Shown: positions 47,842 through 60,234, numbered from the stretch's first letter. The stretch: 64,000 nucleotides of DNA from Spizellomyces punctatus DAOM BR117 (GCF_000182565.1 NW_015971537.1:248001-312000); one strand, 5' to 3'. Notes: generated from the sequence alone by a model not told the origin. Made by a program: numbers and translations.

Positions 47842-50595
47842 ATGTCGTCGTCGTCGTCGTCGTCTTCGTCCATTGCATCACTCCTCACACCCCTCACGGC
47901 AAACCTCCACATTCCACCCACCCTCCACCACCTCAAAACATTCATTCCATCAAGCACCCGCGGAGACCTCACCCGAATCTTTCACGTAAACTCTCAATGA
48001 ATTGCATTGCATGGTTTTTGCGTTATGTTCTCATTTCTTCAAAAAAAACTAGTAGTGGTGCATATCCCACTACGCCCGCACAAACACCACAGACGCATTC
48101 TCGACATGCATCCCAAAAAACCTAGTTCAAACGCATCCCGCCGTCAACGAGATTTATGTATTGACATTATCGGCCAGTCTTGCTCACGAGGGACTCACAA
48201 AAGTATTCTTCAAGGTAACGTTTTTACACTTTTGCCATCTACAGTTTTGATCATAAGGTTTATTTGGGAAAAAAAGCTCCTCGTAGAAGGCCCTCCGAAA
48301 TTCATTTGGCTCGTACCTTACGCACTCTCAACAACCGAGACGTTGATTGCATTTCATACGTACATGATGGAATCCTACAACAAACGAAATACTATTTTGG
48401 AAAACCTTGATAAAGCATTGTAAGTTGCCCCTTCCTCCAACGCTTGCATACATGAATATGCAAGACGGTACACTAACAATGTTGCGTGTAGTGTTTTGGG
48501 ACCACTGGATACGCTGTTAAATCATATATTCAGTTACCTCCTGACGAGGTGGTCGCCAAAAGTTTTGGAGAGTTTGAAAGAGTGTTTGGATGTGTATGCG
48601 GCTAGGAGGGGTAGGTTCACCGTTGTAAAATGCTTTTTTTTTCTGCTCAATGCGTTTGTCAAAATAGATGAAATGTTAATGGATATTTTGATTTTGTAGA
48701 AAAGTATGTGGTGGGGTACTTGGTGACGCTCACGGTGATTTGCCCCACGTTTCTTGAGCGTATGTGTTTTGTCATGTTGTTTGCTTTCATATCTGATGGT
48801 CGTTCCTAATGTTGTCGCTGATGGTTCAGAATTTGGAAATGAATTGGTGGAGATGGTTGGGATGTATGTTGAAGGTATGTGCGGGGGTGGGCAAGTAAAG
48901 GGTGCTGGGTAAGTTTTTAGTGTGTCTCCAAAAAGGTGTTTGGTTGTGATGAATCTCGTCTTTTCTCACTATTCCGTATTCATCAATATCCGCCATACTA
49001 CGTTGAAGTCCACCCGCATTCCTCGACGACATCCTCCCCCCCTACATCCACTACCTCCTCACCAAACACCCAACCCTCACACCTCCCATCACTCTCCTTC
49101 TCTCCCGAGCATCTAATTCCCCCTCTTCCTCACCCCTGGCCCAAACCCTCCTCTACAACACTCTCCAAACCATTCTAAAAGACCTAACCCAAAACGGCGC
49201 ATCCCCCCTTCTCCCCGCTTTTCGCACCCATTTCACCCGTCTAACCCAATCAGCATCCCAAAACTATCTCTGCGAAGCATTATGGATCCTGTGCATCATA
49301 ACATTTGGGCACGAAGCGATTATACGGGACGCTCACCTCCTTACACCCTCCCTGTTGGGATTACTTGATGAGACAAACCTCTTGAAGTATGTATTCCTGA
49401 CATTGGATTTAAGACCTATTTTACTCGCATTTAAACTTTTTGCTGACCTTTAAACAGTCAGACAATAACGTCGGTTCTTGTCTCACTTGACACATACCCT
49501 CCCAAAACACGTACACACATTCTCGAATCCCTTCGCCGCTTTACGCACGTCCTACGTCCCAATTACCGTTTACTTGAACCACATGTTCGCGACCCAGTTA
49601 CGCGACACGCGGCATTGGCATTGTGGGTCGGTGGGCCGGCGGAGGTGATTGAGACGGTGTTGGGCATTTGGATGCAAGTACGTGAGGAACGAGGGATTTG
49701 TGAAGAAGTTGTAAAGAGTATGGAGGGTGAGAAAGTTGTGTACGGGGTTTTGGAGTGGGTTCGACGGGCGGAGTTGACGAGTGAGGAGTGGAGTGTGTTG
49801 GCGGGTTTGGCAGGTATGCTCATCAGGTTTTTCTTTACCACTCTATATAAAACTGTTTAATTCATCGCACTTTTATTGACAAGGTCCATCGCATCGACCG
49901 CTCTTGGCTCGCCTTTTTTCCAAATCCCTCACACATCACCCTCCGACGCCCCTTGGATGCTACACCCTCCCAGCCATGCCAACCACCCCTCGCGACAAGA
50001 CCCTCGTCCACATTTTTCAAACACATAGAGGATTATGGGGCGTATTGGACGTAATTGGCCAGGGTACGGTCATCATGAATCACAAACCAGACGTTATACT
50101 GAAATTCTTGTTTTGTCGTAGACTATGAAGCGACTGTATACGCAGTAGACGTGTTTCGGCCCCTCCTGGCATACAGCATCGCATTCTGGTCTCAATCCCA
50201 TCGAAGTCCTTCTCAACACCCCTACGAGTTCGACAGCGCAGTTCGAGTGATCACATTACTGAGCAAGGTAATTTTTCATTTCATTCTATTCGTCATGATA
50301 TTCGTAAACGATGCTCGTTACGATCACCTTCTCACGAGACATTCCTTTACAGTCCCAGATCCTGCCTGCTCCACTTGCACATGCTCATCTGATGGTGACG
50401 GATCTTTCACCCAAGGACCTGACAAGCATCCTCGGTATCTGCTGGGACATCTTCGCGCTCTACACCATCCCACCCCCTCCAAAGCCCCTCTCACCGTCCG
50501 ACATACCCAACTGGAAACAACACTTGAAAACAGTGCAAGGCATCGTGAAGCGCCATGTACACCTGACGGCACCCTACATGGGCCTGTTTTTCTGA
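47842..50595 (+). CDS. Large helical-repeat protein resembling Integrator subunit 5
   Basis: About ten exons starting MSSSSSSSSSIASLLTPLTA at 47842; a TCG repeat encodes the Ser run. Exon 1 (47842-47985) ends DLTRIFH and joins WCISHYARTNTTDAFSTC near 48056. The whole protein reads as HEAT-like helices (KFIWLVPYALSTTETLIAFH, NYLCEALWILCIITFGHEAI). The C-terminus, AYSIAFWSQSHRSPSQ, then SQILPAPLAHAHLMVTDLSP with KDLTSILGICWDIFA, and QHLKTVQGIVKRHVHLTAPY, follows the order and spacing of the human INTS5 end (LLPPAL, then an acidic helix, then VLHSVLHRNIDRLGLF). INTS5 belongs to the Integrator complex, which cleaves nascent RNA at RNA polymerase II. The likeness is from memory and confined mainly to the last 130 residues. 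Confidence 0.5.
47843..47869 (+). repeat. TCG trinucleotide repeat encoding poly-Ser
   Basis: Eight or so TCG units immediately after the start codon of the INTS5-like gene encode a run of Ser. It is a potential site of length polymorphism. Confidence 0.85.
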
Positions 50596-50598
50596 GCG

Positions 50599-52130
50599 TT
50601 AATGGGATGTCTTTTTGGGAAGGATTTTGGTCACCCATCGAATTAAATCCAGAGTAATCCCAACTGTGACGAAAATGCCTAGATTTTGTGTCAATCATTG
50701 AAGAGTGTCATATCAATGGCAAAAGCACGTACCTCCAATAATTCCACAAAGTCTCGTTAAGAAATGGAGAAAGCCCTGCCGAGACTCTGTAATCCGTACC
50801 AAAATCGGCTCAATCTCGTACTTTATAAATACACCTACTCAAATCATTCAACAACTCTCCCATATGCACTAGAAACCAAACAGGTTGCGCTGACCTGGTA
50901 ACCCTCCTTGCTTATTATCCACCGTCAAGGACCGCGTATAATCCGTCACGGCATATTGACTCGTCAACAGCGCCCGTTTCCCAAACGCTCGATTTCGGTC
51001 AATGTAGACGGTTGGGACCTGCCGAAAACACGTTAGCGTATATGTATCACCAAATAAACAATATCGTACGTACAATGGCAATAAAATATTGAAACATGTC
51101 CATTTCTATAATACGTTAGTTGAGTTACTAATGTGGAATGCATCCGTGTACGTACTCGTTGACGCCATTTCGAGGGTCCGGTCCAAAGGATTTCGTAAAC
51201 CGGGGTAATTGGGTCCAAACGACAAGCGATCAATGCGGTGTGTGAAGTTCATGGCTATCAGAAAAAGATGCTCGTTACGATGTGACATGACGTATTGTAC
51301 GTTTATTTGCGTTTAGGTGCGTCTGGAGGTACCTTCATGTGGTGTATGTCCGCCAAAATACCCGTGTCCCAATGCAGTGAAATGTAGCATTCCCGAGACT
51401 TTATTGACGTTAATGGATCCTGTTATACGGCAGGCTTCTGTTTCCTCTCCTACTGCGAATGTGAGTATACATTTGGATATTTGTCATCTCTGAGATTCAC
51501 CACCTCGCGTTGTGGATCCCCCATCATTCTCCCGATTCCGCATCGCTTGCCCGACGAGTTTGTGAATATCCATTTTGGGCTTATCGGACGTGTACCTTGT
51601 GTTGGTGGTTTGTCGGTTAGAGATTTCGTCAAGACGATTTGTGACTTTCCTCTATTCTCTTACCCTAACCGCCTCGTCCCCCGCGTTGCGAAAACTACCT
51701 GTGTAATAGATATAAGTACCAATATAAAATACTATACCAATACAACTAACCAACCTTTTCAACATTTAATGACTTTGAGACGGGTAACGACACCCCGGCC
51801 ACATCCAACACATCTGCCCTCAAATCTAGAGGCCATTCCAATGACGTTAGCACCAGCCAAAGCTACACCAACCCATACTAGACATAACTCACAAGAACAC
51901 GGCATTGCAATCGTTAAATCCATATTGATCTGCAAAGCATGCTCAGCACTTCTCGTCTCATCCACCACAAACTCATAATCTTGTCGAATGTCTCTGTACG
52001 CTTTGAATTCGCTAACGGCGAGATAGGCGAGTAAACCAGCTACGAGGAGAGTGACGAGACCGCCGGTATGCGTCGCATGTTGGATATTGCGTTGGACTTT
52101 TGGAAATGCGTCAAGGTTCGAGAGGCGCAT
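50599..52130 (-). CDS. ERV41: ER-Golgi cargo receptor subunit Erv41/ERGIC2
   Basis: Membrane protein of the Erv41-Erv46 complex, which retrieves ER residents and moves between ER and Golgi. About nine exons. The N-terminus MRLSNLDAFPKVQRNIQHAT is followed by a transmembrane segment (GGLVTLLVAGLLAYLAVSEF). The family block AYRDIRQDYEFVVDETRSAE, then LQINMDLTIAMPC, is nearly invariant. Lumenal exons give ACRITGSINVNKVSGMLHFT, LGHGYFGGHTPHEAMNF and DRLSFGPNYPGLRNPLD. The end carries the second membrane segment (LTRLCGIIGGIFVTVGITLD) and a short cytosolic tail RWVTKILPKKTSH. The stop is at 50601-50599, only 3 bp from the stop of the convergent gene. Confidence 0.93.
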
Positions 52131-52304
52131 GGCAGCATGACGATGGAAAGCAAAGAAATCATCAGTTGGGCAACTCCTCCAGACCAAGAGTCACGTGAGC
52201 AAGACAGGTTGTAGCTTTAATTTAATTAATGAGTTGCTGAGTCATACAGCAGGAAGTGGTCGCTTTGGGGCTTTTTGAACCATTGGAGATCTTGTTTAAT
52301 TTTC

Positions 52305-53746
52305 ATGAGCACGACGGCATCGCTTGACAATGTGCCGTTGACCGCCAGAGATGGAGCAGCACCAGCTCTTTCCGTCGAGTCAGCAACGTCTCCACTCCGC
52401 ACATCCCCTCAAGTCTTTTTCGTAAAGCAACTCACGGTCCAATTCTTTTTCTCTCGGAATACACTGCTCTCCATCTCGCTGGATGCCGTATCGGTAGCCA
52501 CCCAACCAGAAGAATGGAATGTATCCTCCAAACAGGCAGTATTGGACGAGGAGGATTTACCTCCCGGAACGGAGTTCGAGGCCCTAGACACTGTGGACGA
52601 GATTATTTATTTTGATATCGGGAAACTGCTAGGTAAGGTTGAACACTTTTGGTGTATGAGCGGGATGGCTAAACAGAGCTCACAAAAAAACCCCAATAGA
52701 AGACCAAGTGGAGGATGCCTCGCTTATTTTTCAGTTCAATACTCGAACCGGGGTGCATGTCTTTCAGGCGTTATCTGAAGAGCAAAAGGCCGAGATTGCC
52801 GCGTGTGTGAGGAAGGCAACGTCAGAAAAACATGCAATGCCGCTGGAAGTTGAAGGTATGTAATGGGTGTGCTAAGAAAGTGGTTTCTAGCCACATCATT
52901 TACGCTTTCTTCACTCGATAGCAAATGACCAGGACGAGGAGACTGTCAGCAGGTCAGTGCCGTACCTCACTGACTTGAATCTCCCTCCCCACCAACCCAT
53001 ACACATCTCCACTAGTATTGAACACTCTCTCGAACATTATACAACACTATGCGATACCTACGAAGTCCAACTCCAGTCAATCAAGGTCCGTTCTCAATTG
53101 ACCATGCATTATGTCCATGCCCACGTCCGGAATCTGGCTCATTGAAAACTTAGACTGAACTCGAAGAAAAACCGAACTCTTGAAGTCTCTCGAGTCTAAA
53201 TGGACTGAAGTCCACGAAACAAATACCGTATGTATATTCAACACTATTGTAGTGATTTTTCACACTAATATATCGCAATAGACACTTGTCGAAATGCTCG
53301 AAGAAATGCAACACCGAAACGAAATGCTGGCGGCGCGATTAGAGGATGCAAATAGATCAAGTCAAGATGCTGCCGATAAAATTGCAACAATGCAGAGACG
53401 AATGGATGAAAAGCGGAGATTGTTGAAGGAAAAGGGCGAGCTGGTAAGATGTTGGAATTATAATAAGATTGACTTTTTCTCATTTCGTTATGCACAGTTA
53501 CAGAGAATTGGAGAGCGAATCACTAAACCCGATGATGGGATACGGCTGCAATGGCGACATGTAGCCGCAGGAGGTGACAATTTCTTGAACATTTCCACAA
53601 GAAAAACAAAATCCATTGACCTAACCGTCTGGACCAACACACAGCTGGCGCCCTCCTTTTCACAGCATTCGTCGCCCATTATATATGGCTCGTACTCGTC
53701 TTCACGCGTACAATGCGAGGTTGATACCAGATTGTATATCTATTAG
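52305..53746 (+). CDS. Unknown protein with C-terminal coiled coil, apparent frameshift
   Basis: I do not recognise it. Start MSTTASLDNVPLTARDGAAP. A beta-rich N-terminal domain (SPQVFFVKQLTVQFFFSRNT, TVDEIIYFDIGKLLEDQVED, ASLIFQFNTRTGVHVFQALS) is followed by DLNLPPHQPIHISTSIEHSL, then a long coiled coil: TLVEMLEEMQHRNEMLAARL and DKIATMQRRMDEKRRLLKEK. Between these, the exon starting at 53154 reads TELEEK and then loses frame at an A5 run (53167-53171). One extra A would give TELEEKTELLKSLESKW, a continuous heptad pattern, so I suspect a sequencing or assembly indel. The gene ends near 53746 facing the next minus-strand gene. The last exon (53500-53746) is less certain. Confidence 0.6.
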
Positions 53747-53843
53747 ATATCTTGTACATGTAACAGATTCGAACCATGCGTATATACATAATGTTTGAAG
53801 AATATGAACAGTTGGTTGGGATAAATAAAACTAATAGAATTGC

Positions 53844-56800
53844 TCAAGAGGCTTGCGTCCTGGATTGCCCGATGCTCCGCATTCGCATCTCTGCAAGCTG
53901 TTGTGCAAATGACTTTGCGCTTCGCACCAGCTAGAAAGCATAACATTTCAATCTTGGATGAACGCAAAGCTTCACATGCGATTGCAAAGGTAAAAGTACC
54001 TCTTCTTCCAGAGCCTTAACTCGGGCTTCTGCTCGCTCGGCTCGTGCCGACATTATGCTCAACTCGTGTCGATTCGCCTTGATTGATATATGAGCTTCCG
54101 ATAAAATGAGAGACCGTTATGAGTGAAGAATACCTTTCTCGATTCATCTTCTTGTTCGGGGTTCCTGCATAAATGCCAACAGTACCATTAGATACTGGAA
54201 GTCAACAGAATGCACCGTACTGTAACGTACCGTGTCTCTTCATTTTCAGCTCCCGGTTGAGAAGTTTCTGTATCTCGCTTCCCGCTTTGCTGCTACATAG
54301 CTCTTTCAACACTTTAAATCTAAACAATCTACAAAATATCGAAACGTCTACCTTTTCCAATTTCAGTATCCGCTCTGATAGCGCGACATTTTCCTCTGCC
54401 AGTAGTTTACAAACTCCACTCTCAAATGTTTCGGGATCACGACATGCAGACTGGACAAATGCCGATAAACGGGTCTGCCCGCCTTGCACATCAGCTTGCA
54501 ACGCCTCTTTTAGCAACTCTTCCAGCTTTTTGATGACTACTTCCTGTTTTTGCATGGCGAGTTTGAACTTTGATGCTTTTTCGAGCTTGTCCTATTGAAT
54601 GAATCAGTCACACTTGTTTCCTTTTATAGCCGTACAAAGGTGCAGTCCTTACTTGTAGCTTTTGGAGATAGGCTTGTTGAGCTGTGTGTGCCTCCCGAAT
54701 CTCCAAAAAACGTTTCTCAAGTTCGTTTCTCTTTAAAGAAGGGTAAGTACAATTTAATGTCCACCGTTACCGACTCAGCAAGATCATATGAACCTCAATA
54801 GTGGATCGATGAGCTTCTTCCAATTCATTTTGAAGTCTTTGATTGGCATGGACTTCTTTCTGAAGCTTGTGCACAAGGAGGGGTGAGTGGCGCAAAAGAA
54901 AAAGTCAAGGATGTCGAATGAATTGCGTATATCCCAAAAACACTAGCATAACACCACGAAGGATATAATATCGCCGGCGGAGTTCGTCAGATGACAGTAC
55001 GTCTAGGTCGGATGTGTTCAAGAGTCGTGCAGTTCGCATGTCTGCATCGTCTAGCTTGTTTTCCAGTGTTCTTATTTTTGCCTGGTTGGATTTAACTTAC
55101 AACCTGTTTTCGTCCAAAAGGAGTAGAGTGGGTAAACAAACCTCCAATCTCGCATTAATCTCCCTGACACGCAAAAGATCCTGCCCAACTTTCTTAACCG
55201 CTTCTGTCCTCGCATCCATTTCCTTGGTCAGCCGATCAATAAGCTGCTGGCGTTGTTCGATGTCCCGATACGTAAATGTAAGCTGCTTCACGTCCAGCTT
55301 CTGATCCCTGCCAAGGCAAAATAGTGTTACATTTTTTCGTTTGAATGAATTCAATGATTTAAGTCAAAGTCTAACGTTTCAAAGGACGCAGGTTTGACTT
55401 GTTCCGCCCCTCCGCGGTGAGCTCTGACCGTTTTCAGCAAACTGTCAAATCCCATAAAGTGCAAGGGACCAGTTCCAAATTGTTTGCTTTTGGAAGACGG
55501 CACCGGTTTCTATAAGAGTTCATCAGCACCCAGCAAGATTGAAAACAATTGTGAAGAGGAATCTCACCCAATCTTCTGGACAGTCTATTTCCAAGCTGAT
55601 CTCTGCGTTGCGTGTCACAGGATGTTTGGAATACGGCGAAAAATATCGCACTTTGACAGCATCCAGAACAATAGGTTGACCTCCTTTGACCAAGTTGGAC
55701 TGAAATAGTTCATCCAACGGAATGATAGAGTAGCCAAAGCAATGGTCGTTGCTCTGAGTGTATGGTCGTTGCTCCTCCAGTATCTCAAAAGCTTCTTGAG
55801 GTGGTGGTGCTTCACGATAGAATTCAATGCAGAGACACGTTCGGTCGGTGATATCTTCCTTATGGATGCGGGAATTGATTACATGCTCTCATTTTTTTTG
55901 GCAAAATGTCAATGATAGTGGCCATACATGATCCAATACGAAAGTAAATGGCTGTCTCCAGACTGGGTTCATGCTTGACTCGCAAGAGGGCGTTATCTGA
56001 TAGTACTGATCACGCGTGCTTCGACTGCGATATTGGTTTTGATATACCAAGTGAGGAATGGACATGTCCTCCATGGGATTACCAGAGAGTAGCTGTCCAT
56101 GAGAGTCAAACTCTAATTGGAGATGGGGCTGTAGTTGTTGCTGCAGGATGTCTTCCTGAAAAGCTGCATCAGCAAGTCTGTCTGTACATTCAAAATTTAA
56201 CACGAACTGCTGTCGACTTACCCGCTCAAGCAAGTACTTCGGATCATCGATTTTCAGCACAGCATATACCCGCATGGGTGACGGTAAAGTTTCACTGACA
56301 AACTCTCTCAGCACACCGCCAACAACAACTACTGGCTTGTCATACTCTCGCCGTAGATCAATGGTGCGCGTAAAGCCAGGATTCAGATTTGTCAAGCTCA
56401 CTAATAGGTGGGGCGACGGATCATTGTCTTCCATGTTGGACTTTAAGAGGAGAGTCACCTGTCGATGAGATGGCAGCCATACCCGGGAGATGGGCAGAAT
56501 GTAGCGGGCAAAAATGCGCCTGGTTCCTCCGTCTGCTACCGTGAGCTGAAGTTCAAAGCCATGGGACACGTCGTACGGCTCTGAAAGCTCCATAATGAGA
56601 TGTACTCCAAAGGACGGCTCACTGTGCGAATACAACTGTGCTTAACTCAAGCTTCTCTCCACATGTCATTGCAACCTCTCAACTCACCGACAAGGGGGAG
56701 CAAGAGGTGTAGCGGCCTTCTGCTTTGGTCCACTCTTTCTCGTCTTGGCAATAACGAATGCTCTTGGTAACATCCGCTTCCCAGTTCCTGGATCCAGTAC

Positions 56801-57532
56801 GAATGGAATATTCCACACCTTGTGTACAATAATGACCAGCCGTTGTCCCCCTGGGTTCGGCGGATGGTCTTTATGTGATGACGAACGAGAAGTTGGATGC
56901 TCAGCCTTCTTTTTTACAACTTTGGCTGGGAGTGGTGGCATCTGCTCATCTGCAATACGTTCCCACTCCTGGGAGACTTTATGCGACCCATTGGAAGGAT
57001 TACGTTGTCTTGGCTCCTTTGCACTTTCATCACCTCTGGCCTCCTTTGACGGTTCCGCACTATCTACAGGTTTGCCAGGTTCTACAAGCAGCTGGATTCG
57101 CGCCCTTCCAATAGGCTCATCATCATCTGTACGAGCCATAAATCCATATGACGATACATGCCGCTCGCCGCCCAAAAGCCGTTCGAGGACGGTTTGGGCT
57201 GGTATGATAATATCCCCAACCACTTCCACAGTCCCTTTCTCTCGACGGATTCTGCATGCTGTGCATACCAATTCAAATGAATCTTCCTGTCCACCAGATT
57301 TGAGCCAGCGGAAACTCTGCTTGCGTTTATCGACAGCTGATGCCGGTAGCTCAAAATGGAAGGTGGTTTCTTTAAAATCAGGACTGGAGGATGTGGGCGA
57401 CACGTCTGTGCGGTGTGTTGTCTCACCAAATCCCTTTGGACCCCGCAAGGATATCCAGATAAAATAGTTTGCTGGACTGTAAAACGAGACTTTGGATATT
57501 GTAACGACCAGATGCGTAGATTCCTTTCGCAT
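53844..57532 (-). CDS. Multi-C2-domain and coiled-coil protein, possibly centriolar/basal-body
   Basis: Long multi-exon gene. The N-terminal half contains several C2-like beta sandwiches: HLVVTISKVSFYSPANYFIW with ISLRGPKGFGETTHRTDVSP, then QRLVIIVHKVWNIPFVLDPG with RAFVIAKTRKSG, a block with RMYSHSEPSFGVHLIMELSE, and SMNPVWRQPFTFVLDH at the end of a later C2. A further C2-like unit has IVLDAVKVRYFSPYSKHPV. The C-terminal half is coiled coil (IEQRQQLIDRLTKEMDARTE, AERAEARVKALEEE), ending AEMRMRSIGQSRTQAS. This architecture recalls C2CD3, CEP120 or CCDC33; I cannot choose. ATG 57532 is used, but a basic upstream exon (MRRQFSTKKNE, near 57716) may be the real start. Some junctions are not resolved. 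Confidence 0.68.
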
Positions 57533-58073
57533 TTTTGCCAATTCCTGAGGGCGGAAGTTGAACGGCTTACTCGATCATTACGCCTGGAAATCCGCATGAA
57601 TTCACGTGTCAGGCCCTCAACGAGAACAACGAAGCCGTTCGCGTTTTTTGGTGACTTTCTTACTGCCCGATGGTCGTTTTTCTTTGACGACGATTTCGTT
57701 TTTCTTTGTTGAAAACTGCCTTCTCATTCCCTGCTGGTTATAAGCCCTGACGGAGGTACCCGGCTGAGCGACTCATTGTCGAATTCCAGTCATCGCGTCA
57801 ACCCGGACAAGAGAGAGTGTGAAACCCCGGACGTCATCCTTCCAAATTGAGTTGCCATCTCACGACTTGTAACTCTTACAGTACGTTGGGAGTGTACACT
57901 TGAACGCAACATTCAGGAACTTTTTTGTAATCCTCTGTAACGCGCATGTCCTTTTGGAAAAAGGAAACGAGCTGTCATCATACCCTTCGTGTTCCGTATA
58001 TCCTCGCCACTGTTGGTGGCGGACTACAACCTCACACCCCCATACCCCGACCATCCGCTCGTTTCCTTGAAAT
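57533..58073. promoter_or_regulatory. Divergent region between the C2/coiled-coil and kinase genes
   Basis: About 540 bp. The part near 57610-57720 may contain a 5' exon of the C2 gene (a Lys-rich minus-strand open frame starting with ATG). The rest presumably holds both promoters; no specific motif is identified. Confidence 0.4.
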
Positions 58074-60234
58074 ATGTCGTCGTATATTGATCCCGAGGAA
58101 CTATATACCAAGCAAGGTAGAACACTGTGTGCTTGTGCTTGTAGCTGAGCGCAGAGATGCCTAGAGTCATTTTTTTCTTTCTGGATACAACAGATCGCAT
58201 TGGGAAGGGTTCTTTTGGCGAAGTGAGTATCAGGGTATATTGGACGGGTGCAATGCAGCTCTCCGTCTTGTTGGGGCGGGGAAATTTTGCAAAAGGGCAA
58301 TTGTTTTCAGAGAGATTTGCAACGTTTCCTGATATCATGAACCATTCTTTTTCATATCCTAGGTGTACAAGGGCATTGACAAACGAACCGGAGAACCCGT
58401 TGCGATAAAGATTATCGATCTAGAAGGTGGTGCAGCCCTCCTCGCTTCGATCCGAACGATCTCAGCACTGAATGTCTAAATTCTGCTAGATGCCGAGGAT
58501 GAGATAGAGGATATCCAACAGGAGATCAGTATTCTGTCCCAGTTAGATTCCTCTCATATCACGAAATACCATGGATCGTTTACAAAAGGATCAAGTCTGT
58601 GGATCGTAATGGAGTATTGTCAGGGAGGATCTTGTTTGGATTTGGTAGGTGTACTGGGATCCGGGAAACGTGGACTTTGGGCAGTTGCTAGAGGGCCATG
58701 TCAGGTCCATTACAGATCCATTCATAGCAACCGCTCACAAAGCTCCCATAAGTAGATGCGAGCAGGAACTTTCGAAGAGGTCTTCATTGCGATTATTTTG
58801 CGAGAATTGTTGAAGGGTTTGGAATATTTGCATGGGGAGGGCAAACTGCATCGCGACATCAAGGCTGCGAATATACTGCTTGCGGCAGATGGAAGTGTGA
58901 AGCTTGCCGACTTTGGGGTATCTGGTCAACTGACCGCTACGATGACCAAGAAGAATACCTTTGTCGGTACCCCGTTTTGGATGGCACCAGGTGCGGCTCG
59001 AAATGAGTTCTTTTAATTTGAGGCTTGCTATCTAAAACTTCTTTTTCCAGAGGTATGCAGAGGCGGCTTTTAGCAATAGTATTACTAGGAACACGTCTCA
59101 TATGTGGGTCTGTCTTGACCGCAGGTGATAAAACAATCGGGTTATAACGATAAGGCGGATATTTGGAGTCTGGGGATCACAGCCATTGAACTCGCAAAAG
59201 GAGAACCACCATACGCAGATCTGCACCCGATGCGGGTACTGTTCCTCATCCCCAAAAATGATCCACCCCAATTGGAGGGTAATTACTCGAAGGCGTTCAA
59301 AGAGTTCGTTGCATTGTGTCTCCACAAGGAGATAGATCAGGTTGGCTGTTTTAAATTACCAAAGATGCTCGCATTGCTGTCTTCTGACACTCCACCTATC
59401 GCCAGCGACCACCGGCAAAGGAGCTGCTTAAGCATCGATTCATTAAGGCAGCTAAAAAGACATCATTCCTCACCGAGCTAATCGAGCGCCACGAACAATG
59501 GTTGGCAGAGGGAGGAAATGACAAGGACGGCTCATCCGATGAAGAGGACGAAGACTCTAGGTTGGTGGACGAGGTCTCATGATTCTTTGCCTCGCCGACA
59601 TCATTTTTTTTAACCTGTTGCGCGTTGCACACAGTTTGGATGAGGACGATTCCGAGGGAGGATGGAATTTTGGTACTGTTAGAGGAGGAGGAGGGACGGT
59701 CGGCAAGGCTGCAACTAGACTACAGGCGGCCAATCTGCTACCGCCACTCAACCGTCCGGTGGTGGCGGGAGGGGGACCACAAGTGCAAGTGACACATGTA
59801 GAAGGGGAGGGCTCTTCCTCCCAATTACCAGGGGGCACTGTGCGATCAAAAATTTCGCCCGCAGCCTCTTCCAAAGATCCAGTAAGCAAATATCACAGGT
59901 AGCGTTGATATAGGCCAGTAACTAATGCAGCTACTGCATAGAATCGATCAAGAGACTCGAGTTTCGGCAATGGAACTGTGCGCGGAGCATCTCCAAGTGT
60001 GGATTTCGTAGAGAAGGTTGTGACTCCTGCCATTGCAAAAGTAGCAAAAGGCTCCCAGGGATCTTCTCTCACCTCATTGAAAAAAGCCTTTGAACTTGCG
60101 GAACAGGTATGTTGACAACTGTACGCATAGACAACATGAGTCGGTCTAATGCATACTTTGACACCTTTCAGGAACACCCAGGGATAGTGCAGCAATTGTT
60201 GGTGGAAATGATGGACAAATTGGAAATACGATAA
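58074..60234 (+). CDS. GCKIII-subfamily Ste20 kinase (STK24/25, Sid1/Kic1 type)
   Basis: Ser/Thr kinase of the germinal-centre group III. These kinases act in polarity, septation and Golgi organisation with a scaffold of the MO25/PDCD10 class. Exon 1 gives [14 protein letters not shown]. The Gly loop is [13 protein letters not shown], the catalytic Lys is in VAIKIIDLE, and the alphaC Glu is in [15 protein letters not shown]. The catalytic loop is [14 protein letters not shown] is in [20 protein letters not shown], and the activation loop ends [11 protein letters not shown]. The Glu of APE and the frame depend on a 2-nt exon at 59051-59052. The C-lobe has [20 protein letters not shown] and [19 protein letters not shown], typical of GCKIII. 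An acidic linker and a helical tail ([14 protein letters not shown], then [19 protein letters not shown]) follow. Confidence 0.93.

Noticed and set aside
56745..57467. 240-residue plus-strand open frame
   Set aside because: It is the mirror of the C2-domain exon on the minus strand, which shows domain-like sequence and splice continuity.
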